Part shown: positions 45,478 to 59,429 of the stretch, piece by piece
How positions within the stretch are numbered: the first letter of the stretch is position 1
Layout: every line of letters begins with the position of its first letter
DNA from: Bubalus kerabau
Lineage: Eukaryota > Chordata > Mammalia > Artiodactyla > Bovidae
Direction: 5' to 3'
DNA: 64,000 nucleotides
NCBI RefSeq assembly: GCF_029407905.1
Contig: NC_073639.1
Location: 44,037,501 to 44,101,500, forward strand
The notes under the pieces: generated by a model
The model's database searches: none
What the model was told of the DNA's origin: nothing
Seen by the model: only the letters and a program-made list of their open reading frames with translations
Position numbers and translations under genes: made by a program

Positions 45478-46792
45478 CAATATAAAATTTAAAAAATTTA
45501 AATGTGTGTGTATGTGTGCCTGTCTGTCTATGTATATATGTAAGGCTGTGCTGAACATCTGTTCTGTTGGTCTATATCGTCACTCCTTTTGACTCTGGCC
45601 TCTGTGCGGCAGGCTGACCTGTCAGGATGACATCTGCAGACTCCCTTAGTCATTGGCCTCTCGATAGGTTCAGCCAGTAGGGTGTATTGGCAGGAGATGG
45701 GAGGCAGGGGAAAGCAAGGGTGTGGAGTATCTATTCCTGGGAACACACCCCAATGTGGTCACTGCACGGAGCATTGGACCACATGCCTTGTCCTGACTGA
45801 AGACTGGCAAGACCTTTGCTCTTACCATCCCAGGGAGGTGCATTGCTATGTCCTCCTGCATCCTCTCCACACTTTTGTAAATAGTCTCTTTATTAAGGTC
45901 TCTTCACATTACCCAACAAGAGCATTTCTTGTTTCTTGTGCTTATCCTTTATTGATATAAATCCTTAATAGAAATGATAGAATGGACTGTGTAGGTAATA
46001 TTGTCACCTGCCTCCCAGCTTGAATATCCTCGTTCTTCTGGTTAGTTTTCTTCTTCTGTGGACGTCCTAAAATACTGCAACCACCACCCCAGGGCCATGA
46101 AGGGCCAGCTGTATGAATACCTTGCCCCTAAGCCAGACCATAGGGATTCTTCAACCAGATCTTCCCACATTAGGGGTCAAGGTTTCCCTCTTCTCAGACC
46201 CAGAACTGATGACTGTAATCCCAGGGCTCTCTGACCATCTTCCCTCATCTCAGGTTGAGCCTCTGTAGACCAGGGTGCAGCAGAGACAACTCAGGATGAG
46301 ACAGATGGCTCCTGGGGTCAGTGTGTCCAGTTCCAAACCCTGAGCCCCTGGTCCCTCCAACCCTCTCTTACAATTGCCTTCACCTTTTCTGTGAACTAAC
46401 ATATTGTATTCTCATTTTGCTTGAACTAGTTGGAGTTCCTGTTACATGCAATTTTTTATCAAGGTACTTATTAAAACAATGGCAGAACTTGGCGACCCGA
46501 TATGTTTCTAATATTTGAATCCAGTTGTTTTGAAGAATTCAGTGATGCTGGCAAGGAATGCACTAGAAAAGTTCTGATCCATCCATATATGTGTCAGAAT
46601 CCGTGGAACTTTTTATTACCGAGAGCCTTCAGAGAGCCTCTCCTGAAATTCAATACACTCTAGGGCATATTTTGGACAGGTTCCTAGTCCAGATTGCTTC
46701 CCAGAGAGGAAAGTGATTGGGTTGGGAGGCAGGGTATGTCAATATGGTGTGCAAAGAGAGGAGAGCTTTTCTTTCTTCTAGATTTTTAAAAA
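45478..46792. other. Upstream sequence with a possible old LTR remnant
   Basis: At 45585-45975 the order 'gacctgtcaggatgacatct', 'gtattggcaggagatgggag', 'cacttttgtaaatagtctct' + 'ttattaa' and 'acattacccaacaagagc' recalls the end of an ancient mammalian retroviral LTR. Family uncertain. The remainder is unrecognised. Confidence 0.35.
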
Positions 46793-47117
46793 AATAATTT
46801 TATTTATTTATTTGTTTTTGGCTGTGCTGGGTCTTAGCTGCTGTGCGGGCTTTTCTCTAGTTGCGGCAAGAGGGGGCCACTCCTCATTGTGGTGCGTGGG
46901 TTTCTCATCGCAGTGGCTTCTCTTGTTGCAGAGCACTGGTTGTAGGGCATGTGGGCTCAGAAGTTACAGCTCCCGGGCTCTAGAGCAAAGGCTTAATACC
47001 TGTGGCGAATGAGCTTAGTTGCTCCGAGGCATGTGGGATCTTCCCGGATCAGGGATCGAACCCATGTCTCCTACATTGGCAGGTGGATTCTTTACCACTG
47101 AGCCACAAGGAAAGCCC
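46793..47117 (-). mobile_element. CHR-type SINE, long form
   Basis: 'tttatttatttgtttttggc', 'tcatcgcagtggcttctctt', 'gctccgaggcatgtgggatc' and 'accactgagccacaaggaaa' on the plus strand. Confidence 0.88.
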
Positions 47118-47715
47118 CTTTCTTCACTCATTTTTAAACTAGCAAGTCTGGTTGGGTATCAATGACTAACAATGATGTTTTGGTTTTAATGCTCATTGTG
47201 GAATTTTCCTTATTTGGTTTTTGGTTGAGAGAGCCTGAATGATTGTTAAATTGAATAATAGACGAAAATTTATTTTTCCTAAATACAGTTGCTTCCCTCT
47301 GTAGGTATTACATTGTATGGCTTCAGGAAAACTACAAAGGCAGCACAGAAGGCAAACGGGGCGTGTGCTCCATTATAAAAGTGTCCCCCACCCTCTCTCC
47401 TTTTGCTCTGTATTAATAGTATTTCCCTGGCAGCACCATTGTGAGGCTGACAAAGGCCTTGAAAAGATAGGAAATGGTGTGCAGCTATTAATAATAGTTT
47501 ATCTTCCTACATTTAGAAGTAGTAAGCCAACACGACTCGCTATTTTTGTTGTTGTCACTATCAAAGCACATCTTTTCACTAAAATTCTAAGTGTACTTTT
47601 GGACCATTACTGATAAAGCTATTCTCTGGAGAAGTTAGGACTCTGAGTTCATAATATTAATAATGAGCATCATTAAAACACCATAACAGGAAAGACAAGA
47701 TCAAGAAATAAATAC
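47118..47715. other. Upstream sequence, nothing recognised
   Basis: A 98-codon plus-strand frame (47317-47613) has no recognisable domain. No repeat recognised. Confidence 0.4.
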
Positions 47716-47912
47716 AGGGACTTCCCTGGGTGGTCCAGTGGCTACAACTTCACCTTCCAGGGCAGGGGATGTGGGTTCCATCCCGGGTTGGGAAGCTATG
47801 ACCCCACATGCCTCATGCCGAACAATCTGAGACATAAAGCAGCAGCAATATTGTAACAAATTCAATAAAGACTTTAAAAATGGCCCACATTAAAATAAAA
47901 AAAGAAGAAGAA
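47716..47912 (+). mobile_element. CHR-type SINE with 'caataaagac' tail
   Basis: 'gggacttccctgggtggtcc', 'tccatcccgggttgggaagc', 'caatattgtaacaaattcaa' and 'taaagactttaaaaatgg', the tail form specific to one CHR subfamily, ending A-rich. Confidence 0.87.
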
Positions 47913-48302
47913 ATAACTACAAAGAAGGGGTGGGGGAACATTGGAAAAATATTCCCCAAGGAGAGGATGGGCTAGGGAAACGTCCAAATCCTGTTGTTCT
48001 CAATCCACCAACTGCTGGTTTTACTCTTGAGGGAGATATTTGTGAATTCACTTAGAGCTTAGAAGAACATGTTAATGTTGAATATGCTGTTTAGATCTCC
48101 AGCAGACCTTGCAGAACTGCTAGCCCCCATGGAGCTACACTAAAGAACTCTACTCCCCTACTGGTTCCTGGGGGTTAAGTAGAGACATTCCAACCAGCCA
48201 CCAGGTGCTGGAATATCTCCATTTCCCAAACTGCCTCCATCACGATCTCACAGTTTGGCAAGCAGTTTCTTCTCCTTCTGGGCCACCAAAGAAGAAGAAT
48301 TC

Positions 48303-48412
48303 CTGGGACTTCCCTGGAGGTCCGGTGGTTGGGACATGGCACCTTCAATGCAAGGACATGTGTTCCATCCTGAGTTAGGGTACTAAGGTCCGGCATACCT
48401 CTCGGTGTGGCC
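48303..48412 (+). mobile_element. CHR-2-like SINE
   Basis: 'gggacttccctggaggtccg' to 'ctctcggtgtggccaaattt'. Confidence 0.85.
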
Positions 48413-49608
48413 AAATTTAAGAAGAAGTAGGAGAAGGCGAGTTCTTTCCCTCGTGATGACAAAAGAAGAAAGCATTCTCAGGTAGCCAGTGTTAACAGGA
48501 AGGGCACTGACTGACATTTGGGGATGTTCATGGTTTGTTTTCAGGGCCTGCGAAGGGCTGACGCCAGGGCCTTCCTTCAATTTCATTCACAATAAGTGTA
48601 TCATCGATGCATTGTGTTTGGTTGAGTTTACAGAAATAGCTGTGTTGCTTGTCAATCATGGGAAGTGGCAAGTGTTTGATATCTCCTTCATTGTGGGCAC
48701 AAAATAGCATCTAGACATCCCAGGCTACTCTACTCCCCTGGTCCTTTGTCCTCCACGGAACCTCAAGGGGAAGGTCACCCTGGGCGACCTGAACTGAGGT
48801 GCCAGAAACCGCAGAGATGTCCTACCAGCCTCCTCACGAGATTCCCTGTTGACACAACGTAACACAACCCCCTTTACAGTATTCTGGCAACAACCAAAGC
48901 CAGAAATAACTCATACATTTAAAAAAATAAACCTCAAAAGATTTTCTTTTTTTTTTCCCTCAAAACATTAGCATGCAAAGTAGTTAACTAGTAGTCACTA
49001 ATAACTTTTTTCCCTGCAAAATTATTGGCTAATTATACCAATTATTGCATTCTCAGCCTATCAGGCCATGCTTGGATCATCCAGAAACAAAAGTGTTCCT
49101 TGGAACCGATCCACAGGGCAACAGATGAAGTCTGTTTTGGTGGTTCTTTCTTGCCAGCCGTGCTCAGGATCAGTGCTGACCATGGAGGCCTGGCCTCGGT
49201 TCACAGTGAGTGGTTCCAGCTTGTTATCCAGAGTTCTTAGGAAGTGAATCTTCCATTGGCAGCCCTCTCTTCTCTGAAACATTCATAGAGATGAGTAACT
49301 GCCACATACACGTGAGCTCTAACACAGACCAATCACTCCTATCTTTCAGGACACTGGAAACCCTGATGACATGGGGATGGACACGTTTAAATGATATAAA
49401 GCCCATCTCCATTTTAGAGCGCCCTTCCCTATACACTGTATTACATTACATACAGCCATACTGAGGACAATTTCACCTGATTTATATATGAGGAAGCTGA
49501 GAAATGTTTACAAAGTCAGCAAAATGTTCACGCATCTATCACGTGGTTGATATTAATAATTTAAGGTTCTTCCAAAGTATATGTGTAACTTTACATTTGA
49601 AAGCATCC
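48413..49608. other. Repeat-poor upstream sequence
   Basis: No recognised repeat over 1.2 kb. Several 60-84-codon frames on both strands lack domains. Confidence 0.4.
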
Positions 49609-49622
49609 AGGCATTAAAACTT

Positions 49623-49834
49623 GGACTTCCCAGGTGGCTCAGTGGTAAAGAATCTGCCTGCCAATGCAGGTGACATGGGTTCCATATTCCAGTAGGGAAG
49701 ATCCCCTGGAGAAGTAAATGGCAATCCACTTCAGTATTCTTGCCTGTGAAATCCCATGGACAGAGCAGCCTGCAGGCTACAGTCCAGGGGGTCACCAAGG
49801 TCGGACAGGACTTAATGACTAACCAATGACAGCA
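49623..49834 (+). mobile_element. Bov-tA SINE with 14-bp target-site duplication
   Basis: Complete element flanked by aggcattaaaactt at 49609-49622 and 49835-49848. Confidence 0.95.
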
Positions 49835-50034
49835 AGGCATTAAAACTTAATCCCCATTCAGAAAAATTTACTCCATGGAGCTCAAAGCTTAGTGAACTAT
49901 TAAAACTTTTTTAAACTTGAGTTTAGGGTGGAATTGTCAAGATTCTCCAGACAATATGATAGGACTATTAGGTAAATCTTAAAAAACAACTTAAAACATA
50001 TTTACATCTTATCACTTGTCAGTGTCTATATTAG

Positions 50035-50312
50035 GAATTTATTTTTGGTTGTGCTGGGTCTTTGTGGCTGCACCCAGGTTTTCTCTAGTTAAGAAAATGA
50101 GCAGAGGTTACTCTCCAGCTGTGGTGCGGTGCTTCTCATTGCAGTGTCTTCTCTTGTGGTGGAGCATGGGCTCTAGGGTGGGCGAGCTTCAGTATTTGCC
50201 AAACACAGGCTTAGTTGCCCCGTGGCATATGGTATCTTCCCCAACCAGGATCGAACCTGTGTCCCCTGCTTTGGTAGGTGGATTCTTAACCACTGAGTCA
50301 CTAGGGAAGTCC
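50035..50312 (-). mobile_element. CHR-type SINE, long form
   Basis: 'atttttggttgtgctgggtc', 'tcattgcagtgtcttctctt', 'taaccactgagtcactaggg' on the plus strand. Confidence 0.87.
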
Positions 50313-51159
50313 TCTGTATTACTTTTTAATCAATTAAATATTTGATGAAAATTGATGTTTGTTATGCCCAAAGTTTTCCTGACTCTGCTGTATTTGCTGT
50401 ATTATACATGTACTCATCATTATATCGTGGCTTTAAATCACTTGATAGCACAACATATTGGAGATTTTTATCTCTGATGATTCTTTTCCTCTCATGGTTT
50501 TGGTACAAACATTCTATTTATGGCCGGCATGGTAATGCAGGTTAGAGGCAGGTTGTAACAAGAACCATCTGCCCTCTCCCCCTATCTGAGTCCTTCTGTC
50601 ATGATTTATTGCTGTTACCAGAAAAAAAAAAAAAAAAAATACCACCTCTTTGCTGGAGTTTTGCAAGAGGCAGTAGCCATGTCCTCCCTTTAGAGTATTA
50701 GAGCTTAAAATATGACATGCTTTATTACCTGTGGCCTTAAACATACAGTTTTTGCTATCGTGGTTCCCAAGCCTTTCAGTAGATTGTGAGAGACAGGTGG
50801 AAACTATCCTTGGTAATGTCAGAAAATAGCAAGATGGAGACAAAACTGAAATCGTTAGTGAAGATGTTAGTCAAGAATATTCTACTTTGTATTGAGCATT
50901 TCAGGTGTTCGCTTGGTAGGGAGTAAATACAACTGAAGAAACTAGCATACGTATCATGTACACATTGAAATAAATGAGCTCCTACAGGGGGTGAGAAAAT
51001 GTTGATATTACAAAACCGTATATCCAGGTTTGGTAGAAATTAAATTAAAAACATAAATCCATATTTCCTAAAGACCTCTGCCATTGCTTAATTTCAAAAG
51101 CATCTCAAGGGAAAGAGGAAGGGGCCAGAGCTAGGATTTAATTTTAATTAGAAGGAAAC
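50313..51159. other. Upstream sequence, nothing recognised
   Basis: An A run lies at about 50621-50639. No element or exon recognised. Confidence 0.4.
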
Positions 51160-51170
51160 ATGTTCTAGGA

Positions 51171-51379
51171 GGGACTTTCCAGGTGACTCAGCATTAAAGA
51201 ATCCTTCTGTAATGTAGGAGATGCGGGTTTGGTCCTTTGAGTGGGAATATCCCCTGGAGGAGGAAATGGCAACCCACTCCAGGGTTCTTGCTGGGAAAAT
51301 CCCATGGGCAGAGGAGCCTGGCAGGCTACAGTCCATCTACAGCCTTGCAAACAGTCAGACACAACTGAGCGCTTGTAGT
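51171..51379 (+). mobile_element. Bov-tA SINE with 11-bp target-site duplication
   Basis: Diverged head ('tccaggtgactcagcattaa') and A unit, flanked by atgttctagga at 51160-51170 and 51380-51390. Confidence 0.93.
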
Positions 51380-51390
51380 ATGTTCTAGGA

Positions 51391-52417
51391 AGGACCAGCA
51401 TGGGAGAGAATGAAGGACGAGCAAGTCTGCTCAGAGGTCTTGCATCATTGCCTGTGAAGAGGTGGATCCCAAAGGATGCTCTACAGTTCAAGAGGAAGAG
51501 TCACTGAGTTGTGGAACAAATACTCAAAAACGCTACCTGTTTCCTAACCCAGCCAGTATTTATTAAGCACCTTCTATGAATCCAGGACTGGATATAGAGA
51601 AAGGGAAAGAAGATGCAAACCTGATGGAGGATGTTATTGATTTTGTGTTTAATCATCAAGGAACTTCAGTCTAGTTGGGAAACTGAGACATGAAACCCAG
51701 GACAACCATCTCAGCCTCTAATGATGCAATCTGAGGGACCACAAGGCTCCCTTTTTCCCAAGACACCCTGAGTCTGACCATTTTTCTGAAGTCCTCTGTG
51801 TTAGAGCCATCCCTCCTGTTCAGGCTTTCTATTTAGGTAAAGATATGAAGAACACACACACACTCACTGAATCCCTAAAAGCCCTTCTTACAATATTAAA
51901 TATGTTACTTGCAAGGGCTCATACAGTTAACAATACCTTAGTCTTGGTAAGAACCAAACAAGGTTCTCAGGAAATGAGACATGAAACAAAAATATAGGTA
52001 AGGAAGGCAAACCAGAATGGCCTAGAATAAGATGTGAGAAGTAACTAGGTGCAGTTGTTATGAGATTGATAAAATGAGTTCAAACTACAGGTCTGGTATA
52101 TGGGGACCTCCTGTGCCAATGTGATAAAGCTGGACTTTTACTTATGAAGAGTGAAAAGGCAAGGAAGGTGACTACCAAGAAGAAAGTGTTAATAACCTGG
52201 CAATTGTCTTCAGACTGGAACAGAAGAGATGGAGACTGGGATCAGGGAGGTCAATGAGGAGGCTGTTGACTTTTTCAGGAACAGAGAGAAAGAATATCTG
52301 AATTAAGTGAACTCATAAGAATAATTTAATATTTTGAATAAATGTAATAATCTGAAGTGACAGATTGAATATGAGAATTGAGGTTTCCCTTGGGCAATGA
52401 CTTCCAAGTTTTAATGT
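51391..52417. other. Upstream sequence with an old repeat remnant
   Basis: 51545-51690 ('agtatttattaagcaccttc', 'gaacttcagtctagttggga') resembles an ancient mammalian repeat of the kind also seen near 22280 and 23950. The rest is unrecognised. Confidence 0.4.
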
Positions 52418-53080
52418 TCAGTTCAGTTCAGTCACTCAGTCATGTCCGACTCTTTGCGAACCCATGAATCACAGCACGCCAGGCCTCCCTGTCCATCACC
52501 AACTCCCAGAGTTCACCCAAACTCATGTCCATCGAGTTGGTGATGCCATCCAGCCATCTCATCCTCTGTCATCCCCTTCCCCTCCTGCCCCCAATCCCTC
52601 CCAGCATCAGAGTCTTTTCCAATGAGTCAACTCTTCACATGAGGTGGCCAAAGTATTGGAGTTTCAGCTTCAGCATCAGTCCTTCCAATGAACACCCAGG
52701 ACTGATCTCCTTTAGAATGGACTGGGTGGATCTCCTTGCTGTCCAAGGGACTCTCAAGAGTCTTCTCCAACACCACAGTTCAAAAGCATCAATTCTTCGG
52801 CACTCAGCTTTCTTCACAGTCCATCTCTCACATCCATAAATGACCACTGGAAAAACCATAGCCTTGACTAGATGGACCTTTGTTGGCAAAGTAATGTCTC
52901 TGCTTTTGAATATGCTATCTAAGTTGGTCATAACTTTCCTTTCAAGGAGTAAGCGTCTTTTAATTTCATGGCTGCAATCACCATCTGCAGTGATTTTGGA
53001 GCCCCCCAAAATAAAGTCTGACACTGTTTCCACTGTTTCCCCATCTATTTCCCATAAAGTAATGGGACCATGATCTTAGG
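52418..53080 (-). mobile_element. BovB LINE, 3' 0.66 kb
   Basis: Starts at the GAACT-repeat 3' end and extends to the ASSPITSW region, where the text stops abruptly at about 53080. A 132-codon minus-strand frame covers the 'SDFILGGSKITADGDCSHE' to 'YFGHLM' part. Next to it begins an oppositely oriented BovB. Confidence 0.93.
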
Positions 53081-53082
53081 TA

Positions 53083-55095
<2,013 letters not shown>

Positions 55096-55672
55096 GCTAA
55101 AGAAAATGTGGTGCATATATACAATGGAATATTATTCAGCCATAAAAAAGAATAAATAATGCCATTTGCAGCAGCATGGATACAACTAGAGATTATCATA
55201 CAAACTGAAGTAAGTCAGGATACAACTAGAGATTATCATACAAAGTGAAGTAAGTCAGGATACAACTAGAGATTATCATACAAAGTGAAGTAAGTCAATC
55301 AGAGAAAGGCAAAATCATATGATATTACTTACGTGTGGAATCTAAAATATGGCAAAAAAGAACCTATCTCTGAAACAGAAACAGACTCACAGATACAGAG
55401 AACAGATATGTGGTTGCCAAGGGGCAGTGGGGAGAGAGATGGATGGAATGAGAGATTAAGTTTGGTAAATGCAAACTGTTACATTTAGAATGAATAAACA
55501 AGGTCCTACTGTATAGCACAGAGAACTATATTCAATATCCTATGATAAACCATAATGGAAAATAATTTTTTAAAGAAATTATATACATGTTTAATTGAAT
55601 CACTTTGCTGTATGGCAGAGACTGGTACAACATTGCAAATCAACTATACTTCAATAAAAATAATTAAACTCT
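55096..55672 (+). mobile_element. L1 LINE 3' end with internal triplication
   Basis: 'gtggtgcatatatacaatgg', 'tattattcagccataaaaaa', then three copies of a 40-bp unit, 'gaaacagactcacagatac'-type text, 'aggtcctactgtatagcaca' and 'cttcaataaaaataat'. Confidence 0.88.
55178..55297. repeat. 40-bp tandem triplication within L1
   Basis: Units 55178-55217, 55218-55257 and 55258-55297, differing by one base (aaac versus aaag). A single copy is normal at this place in L1. Confidence 0.95.
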
Positions 55673-56111
55673 TTTCTTTGTTTTTATTCTGAAACTTCAC
55701 TAAAATATATGTTTACTTATAGTGCTTAGGACTCACTGTGAATCATGAATCTGAGGATTATGTCTTTAGCAATTCTAAAAGTTTTTCAGATGTTATCTCT
55801 TTAAATATTCCATGCATCCCATTCTCTTGATTCTCTCTTGTAAGAGATACGAACATTTCATAAGGGTGGTAGTGAGTTAGGCCTTATTATTTTTCTCTCT
55901 ACTCCAATCTATGTCTCTTCATCTCTCCACATTGGAGTGCAAATAATTTCTTTAAATGTAATGTACAGTTCACCTAGTTTTACTTCTGCTCTTTAACTTT
56001 TTTATTGGTATTTCAATTTAATTACTTTTGCTTTTTATGTTTATAGAGGCTCTATTTGATTATTTCTTTCAAATCTATATGTTTCTTTTTCATAGACTCA
56101 ATATTTTCTCA
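55673..56111. other. AT-rich sequence, possibly old L1
   Basis: T-rich text resembling an L1M remnant, without a diagnostic block. Confidence 0.35.
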
Positions 56112-56226
56112 CATTTCATTTTATTTATTTACTCATTTTGGCCACAAATGTAGGATCTTCATTCCCTGACTAGAGATTGAACCCACAACCCCTGCACTGG
56201 AAGCACTGGATTTCCAGGAAAGTCCC
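56112..56226 (-). mobile_element. CHR-2-like SINE, diverged
   Basis: 'tatttactcattttggccac', 'ccctgactagagattgaacc' and 'tttccaggaaagtccc' on the plus strand. Confidence 0.75.
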
Positions 56227-56292
56227 TATTTTTTTCATATTTTAGAGTCTTTCTTTTATGCCCTTAATCACATTATATCTATTGCACGAAAA

Positions 56293-56497
56293 AGTGCAAG
56301 TGCTAGTTGCTCTGTTGTGTCCGACTCTTTGCACCCCCATGGAATGTGGTGCCAGGCTCCTCTGTCTTGGAATTCTCCAAGCAAGAATACTGGAGTGGGT
56401 TGGTTGCCATTCCCTTCTCTAGGGTATCTTCCCCATCCAGGGATAGAACCTGGGTCTCCTGCATTGCAGGCCGATTCTTTACTGTCTGAGTCACATA
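56293..56497 (-). mobile_element. Bov-tA SINE
   Basis: 'gctctgttgtgtccgactct', 'ggaattctccaagcaagaat', 'acctgggtctcctgcattgc' on the plus strand. Confidence 0.9.
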
Positions 56498-56816
56498 GTC
56501 TCTATTTAATCATAGTTCTGTCTTAGCTTGTGGTCTTAGGAAACTGAATCCTTGTAGGCATTGCATGTGCTGACTCTCAGTCATGGTGAGCTGTTTCCTT
56601 GTGTGCATTGTATCCAGGAATCTGTGTTCACCTTCCTCAGGGGAAGCGCTCACAGCCTGAGCAAACAAGCTGTCCCTTCAGGACAGCTTTATGTTTGCTT
56701 CTTCCAGGAGCCTCAGGTGTATCTATCCAGTAGAGCCTATCATCAGACAGGACCAAATTTATATCAATTTTTCAACTTACAGATACTTGGCCCAGGCAGA
56801 TAGTATATCAACATTC
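56498..56816. other. Upstream sequence, nothing recognised
   Basis: No repeat or exon recognised. Confidence 0.4.
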
Positions 56817-57001
56817 AACAAAAATCTGCTTTTGTAAATAAAGTTTTATTGAAACACATACATACCCATTTGTTGACATATTGTCAACAACAACTATCCA
56901 TCTCCAAGGACAGAGTTGAAGAGCTGCAGCAAAGACTACATGGCCAACAGAGCTGCTAATTCACTTTGTGTGCCTTTACAGACAATGTCTGTGAACCCCT
57001 G
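56817..57001 (-). mobile_element. hAT-Charlie non-autonomous DNA transposon (MER58-like)
   Basis: 'tttgtaaataaagttttatt', 'ggaca...' to 'gtgcctttacagacaatgtc' and 'tgaacccctg'. Reverse orientation of the copy at 3269-3457. Confidence 0.65.
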
Positions 57002-57409
57002 GTATAAATTCAAACCCTAAACCAGAGCAGAGCTGGTAGAAGCTTACAGACTCTCAGGAGACACTAGTTTCCTCTGCTCAGAGTCCAAGCTGACGAGTTT
57101 CTTTGCTAACTCTATGTGCTAGTTGGAGTTTATTTTTGCTTTTATTCTTACACTTCATACTTTCACTAAGAAAATAATTTTTTGATGGTCCTGAACTCAT
57201 GCAGATTTATTGATTCGAACTCTTTCTTGCGTGAGTCCAGAGTCCTCATATCCTACGGACATTTAAATCCACATTCCTAAAATCTAGGAAAGCACATTTT
57301 TCTGCCATACCAACACCCTCTCCACAGCACTGCTTCACCCACAATTCCTATCCTAACTGCTTAGTTTTGAGTCTTGCAGATATCACTTATAGATCAACTC
57401 TGTACTAGG
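57002..57409. other. Upstream sequence, nothing recognised
   Basis: No repeat or exon recognised. Confidence 0.4.
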
Positions 57410-57677
57410 GTTTTTTTGTTTTTTTTTTTTTTTAATATTCATTGTTTTTTATTTGGCTGCATCAGATCTTAGTTGTGGCATGCAGGCCCTTCGCTGCAGC
57501 ATGCAGTCTTCTCTCTAGTGGTGGAACATGGGCTCCAGAGCTCGTGGGCTCAGTAGTCGTGGCGCACAGGCTTAGTTGCCTGTAGCATGTAGGGTTTTAG
57601 TTCCCCAGCCGGGGATCACACCTGTATCACCTGCACTGGAAGGTGGATTCTTAATCGCTGGACAATCAGGGAAGTCC
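57410..57677 (-). mobile_element. CHR-type SINE, long form
   Basis: A T run, 'ttatttggctgcatcagatc', 'tagttccccagccggggatc' and 'ctggacaatcagggaagtcc' on the plus strand. Confidence 0.87.
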
Positions 57678-57751
57678 CTATATTAGATTTTTTCACCAAT
57701 TATAGGTGTTTTATAGCAAAATATTTCTCAAGTTACATAACTGGTCATGAA

Positions 57752-57948
57752 AAAGTGAAAATGTTCGTAGCTCAGTCTTGTCTGACTCTTTGCGACCCCA
57801 GGCTCCTCTGTCTGTGGGATTCTCCAGGCAAAAATACTGGAGTGGGTAGCCATTCCCTTCTCCAGGGGATCTTCCTGACCCAGGGATTGAACCTGGGTCT
57901 CTTGCATGGCAGGCAGATTCTTTACCACTGAGCCACCAGGGAAGCTCT
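57752..57948 (-). mobile_element. Bov-tA SINE
   Basis: 'gctcagtcttgtctgactct', a 20-base deletion in the A unit, 'ggattctccaggcaaaaata' and 'ccactgagccaccagggaag' on the plus strand. Confidence 0.9.
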
Positions 57949-58283
57949 TAAATGGTCATATTTCTGGGAAATAAAAGTTGTGTAAAATGTAACTGGAATC
58001 TTGGAGAACTAAAAACTTTTAAACTTTACTAAAAAATGTAGGATTTTGGATAAGAGTATTCATATGGAACCATAATGGTGAAAGCCATCTAGGAAAATTG
58101 AGAGAGAAGTGAACAATGAGGAAAGTAAAGATATATATTTTACCATGATGACTGGAGGCTATGTAGCAGATGGGACCCTGATTTTGGACTTGTTTCTGTT
58201 TGAATTTCCTATCTAAGTAACCCTTAGAAATGGTATTTAACTTCTCATAGCCTCACTTTCTTTATCTGTAATATCAGGATAGG

Positions 58284-58395
58284 GGCTTCCCTGGCAGTTG
58301 AAAATCGGCCTGCCAGTGCCCGGGACATGGATTTGATCCCTGGTCCAGGATGATCCCAATGCTGCAGAGCAACCAAGCCTACATGCTGCTACTAG
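58284..58395 (+). mobile_element. CHR-type SINE, 5' part
   Basis: 'ggggcttccctggcagttga', 'ccctggtccaggatgatccc', 'gagcaaccaagcctacatgc'. Truncated where the next SINE head begins. Confidence 0.8.
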
Positions 58396-58600
58396 AGGAT
58401 CATCTGGTGGCTCAGACAGTAAAGAATCCACCTGAAATGCAGGAGGTGTGGATTTGATCCCTAGGTTGGAGAGATGCCCTGGAGAAGGGAATGGCAACCC
58501 ACTCCAGCATTCTTACCTGGGAAATTCCATGGACAGAGAAACCTGGTGGGTCACCAAAGAGTCAGACATGACTTAACTACTAAACAATAACAACAACACA
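58396..58600 (+). mobile_element. Bov-tA SINE directly abutting a CHR SINE
   Basis: 'atctggtggctcagacagta', 'gaatggcaacccactccagc' and 'gtcagacatgacttaac', then an ACA-rich tail. Two tRNA-like heads therefore lie head to tail within 115 bp. Confidence 0.87.
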
Positions 58601-59429
58601 GTCTAACATACAGCAAAAATTTCAATCTATGACCCTTGCAATTAACTGGAGGGCATTACACATCTTGAGAATGTTATTCACTCTTCTGAATACTCCTCTC
58701 CTGCTTTGAAGGAAGGAAAGAACCATGTGGCACATAATACAGCAAATATTTCTGGCTGAATTTAGCCATTGTCATCATTTCCATGGCAACTACCTTACTC
58801 TGAGAGGATGGGCAAAACACATAAAGATGCTATCAGAGATTTATAGTCACTTATTTAGGATGATCTTCATAACTCTTTCAGGGCTATGAGGGAAGGAGTT
58901 ATCCCAAAGATGAGGTAATAAAAACTTGAAGTACTCGTCAATTCTTTTCCTTGGAAAATTATTTGGTGATTTCCAGTCATTTAGCAATCTGTCCTCATTT
59001 GTAATCATGCCTACACAACCGTCTTAGGAGAGTCTCAGACTGATGTAAGTTATCTGTCTGAGTCTACTCATTAGGTAGGATGAGAAGGGAAAATTATCCA
59101 GAAAATACTAGATGAGGGCAAAGGAGATGTTTGGGTTTGGGAAAGAAAGGCAGGGTGTTGGCTCAGGTTGTGGGGTTTGGGAGGTATGGTCCAGCCTAGA
59201 AGGAGCAACATAACTCCCTGGGTGGCAGGAGACCATTTGTGCACAAAGCAGCTCAGTACTGTGCTGATCATACAAGGGGTGTACAGCCAGTAGGCACGCT
59301 TTGTTGGCATCTTATTTATTCAGACACAGCATTTTTTTTCCACTAAAGAAAGCAATGGCTCATTTCTCCAATAAATTCTTTAGATCAGCTTTGTTTTCAA
59401 ATTCAATATTTTCAAGCAGTCTTTTCTTT
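58601..59429. other. Upstream sequence, nothing recognised
   Basis: No repeat or exon recognised. Confidence 0.4.

Noticed and set aside
49224..49464. Overlapping 70-84-codon frames on both strands
   Set aside because: Mutually antisense frames with no domain; no evidence for either.
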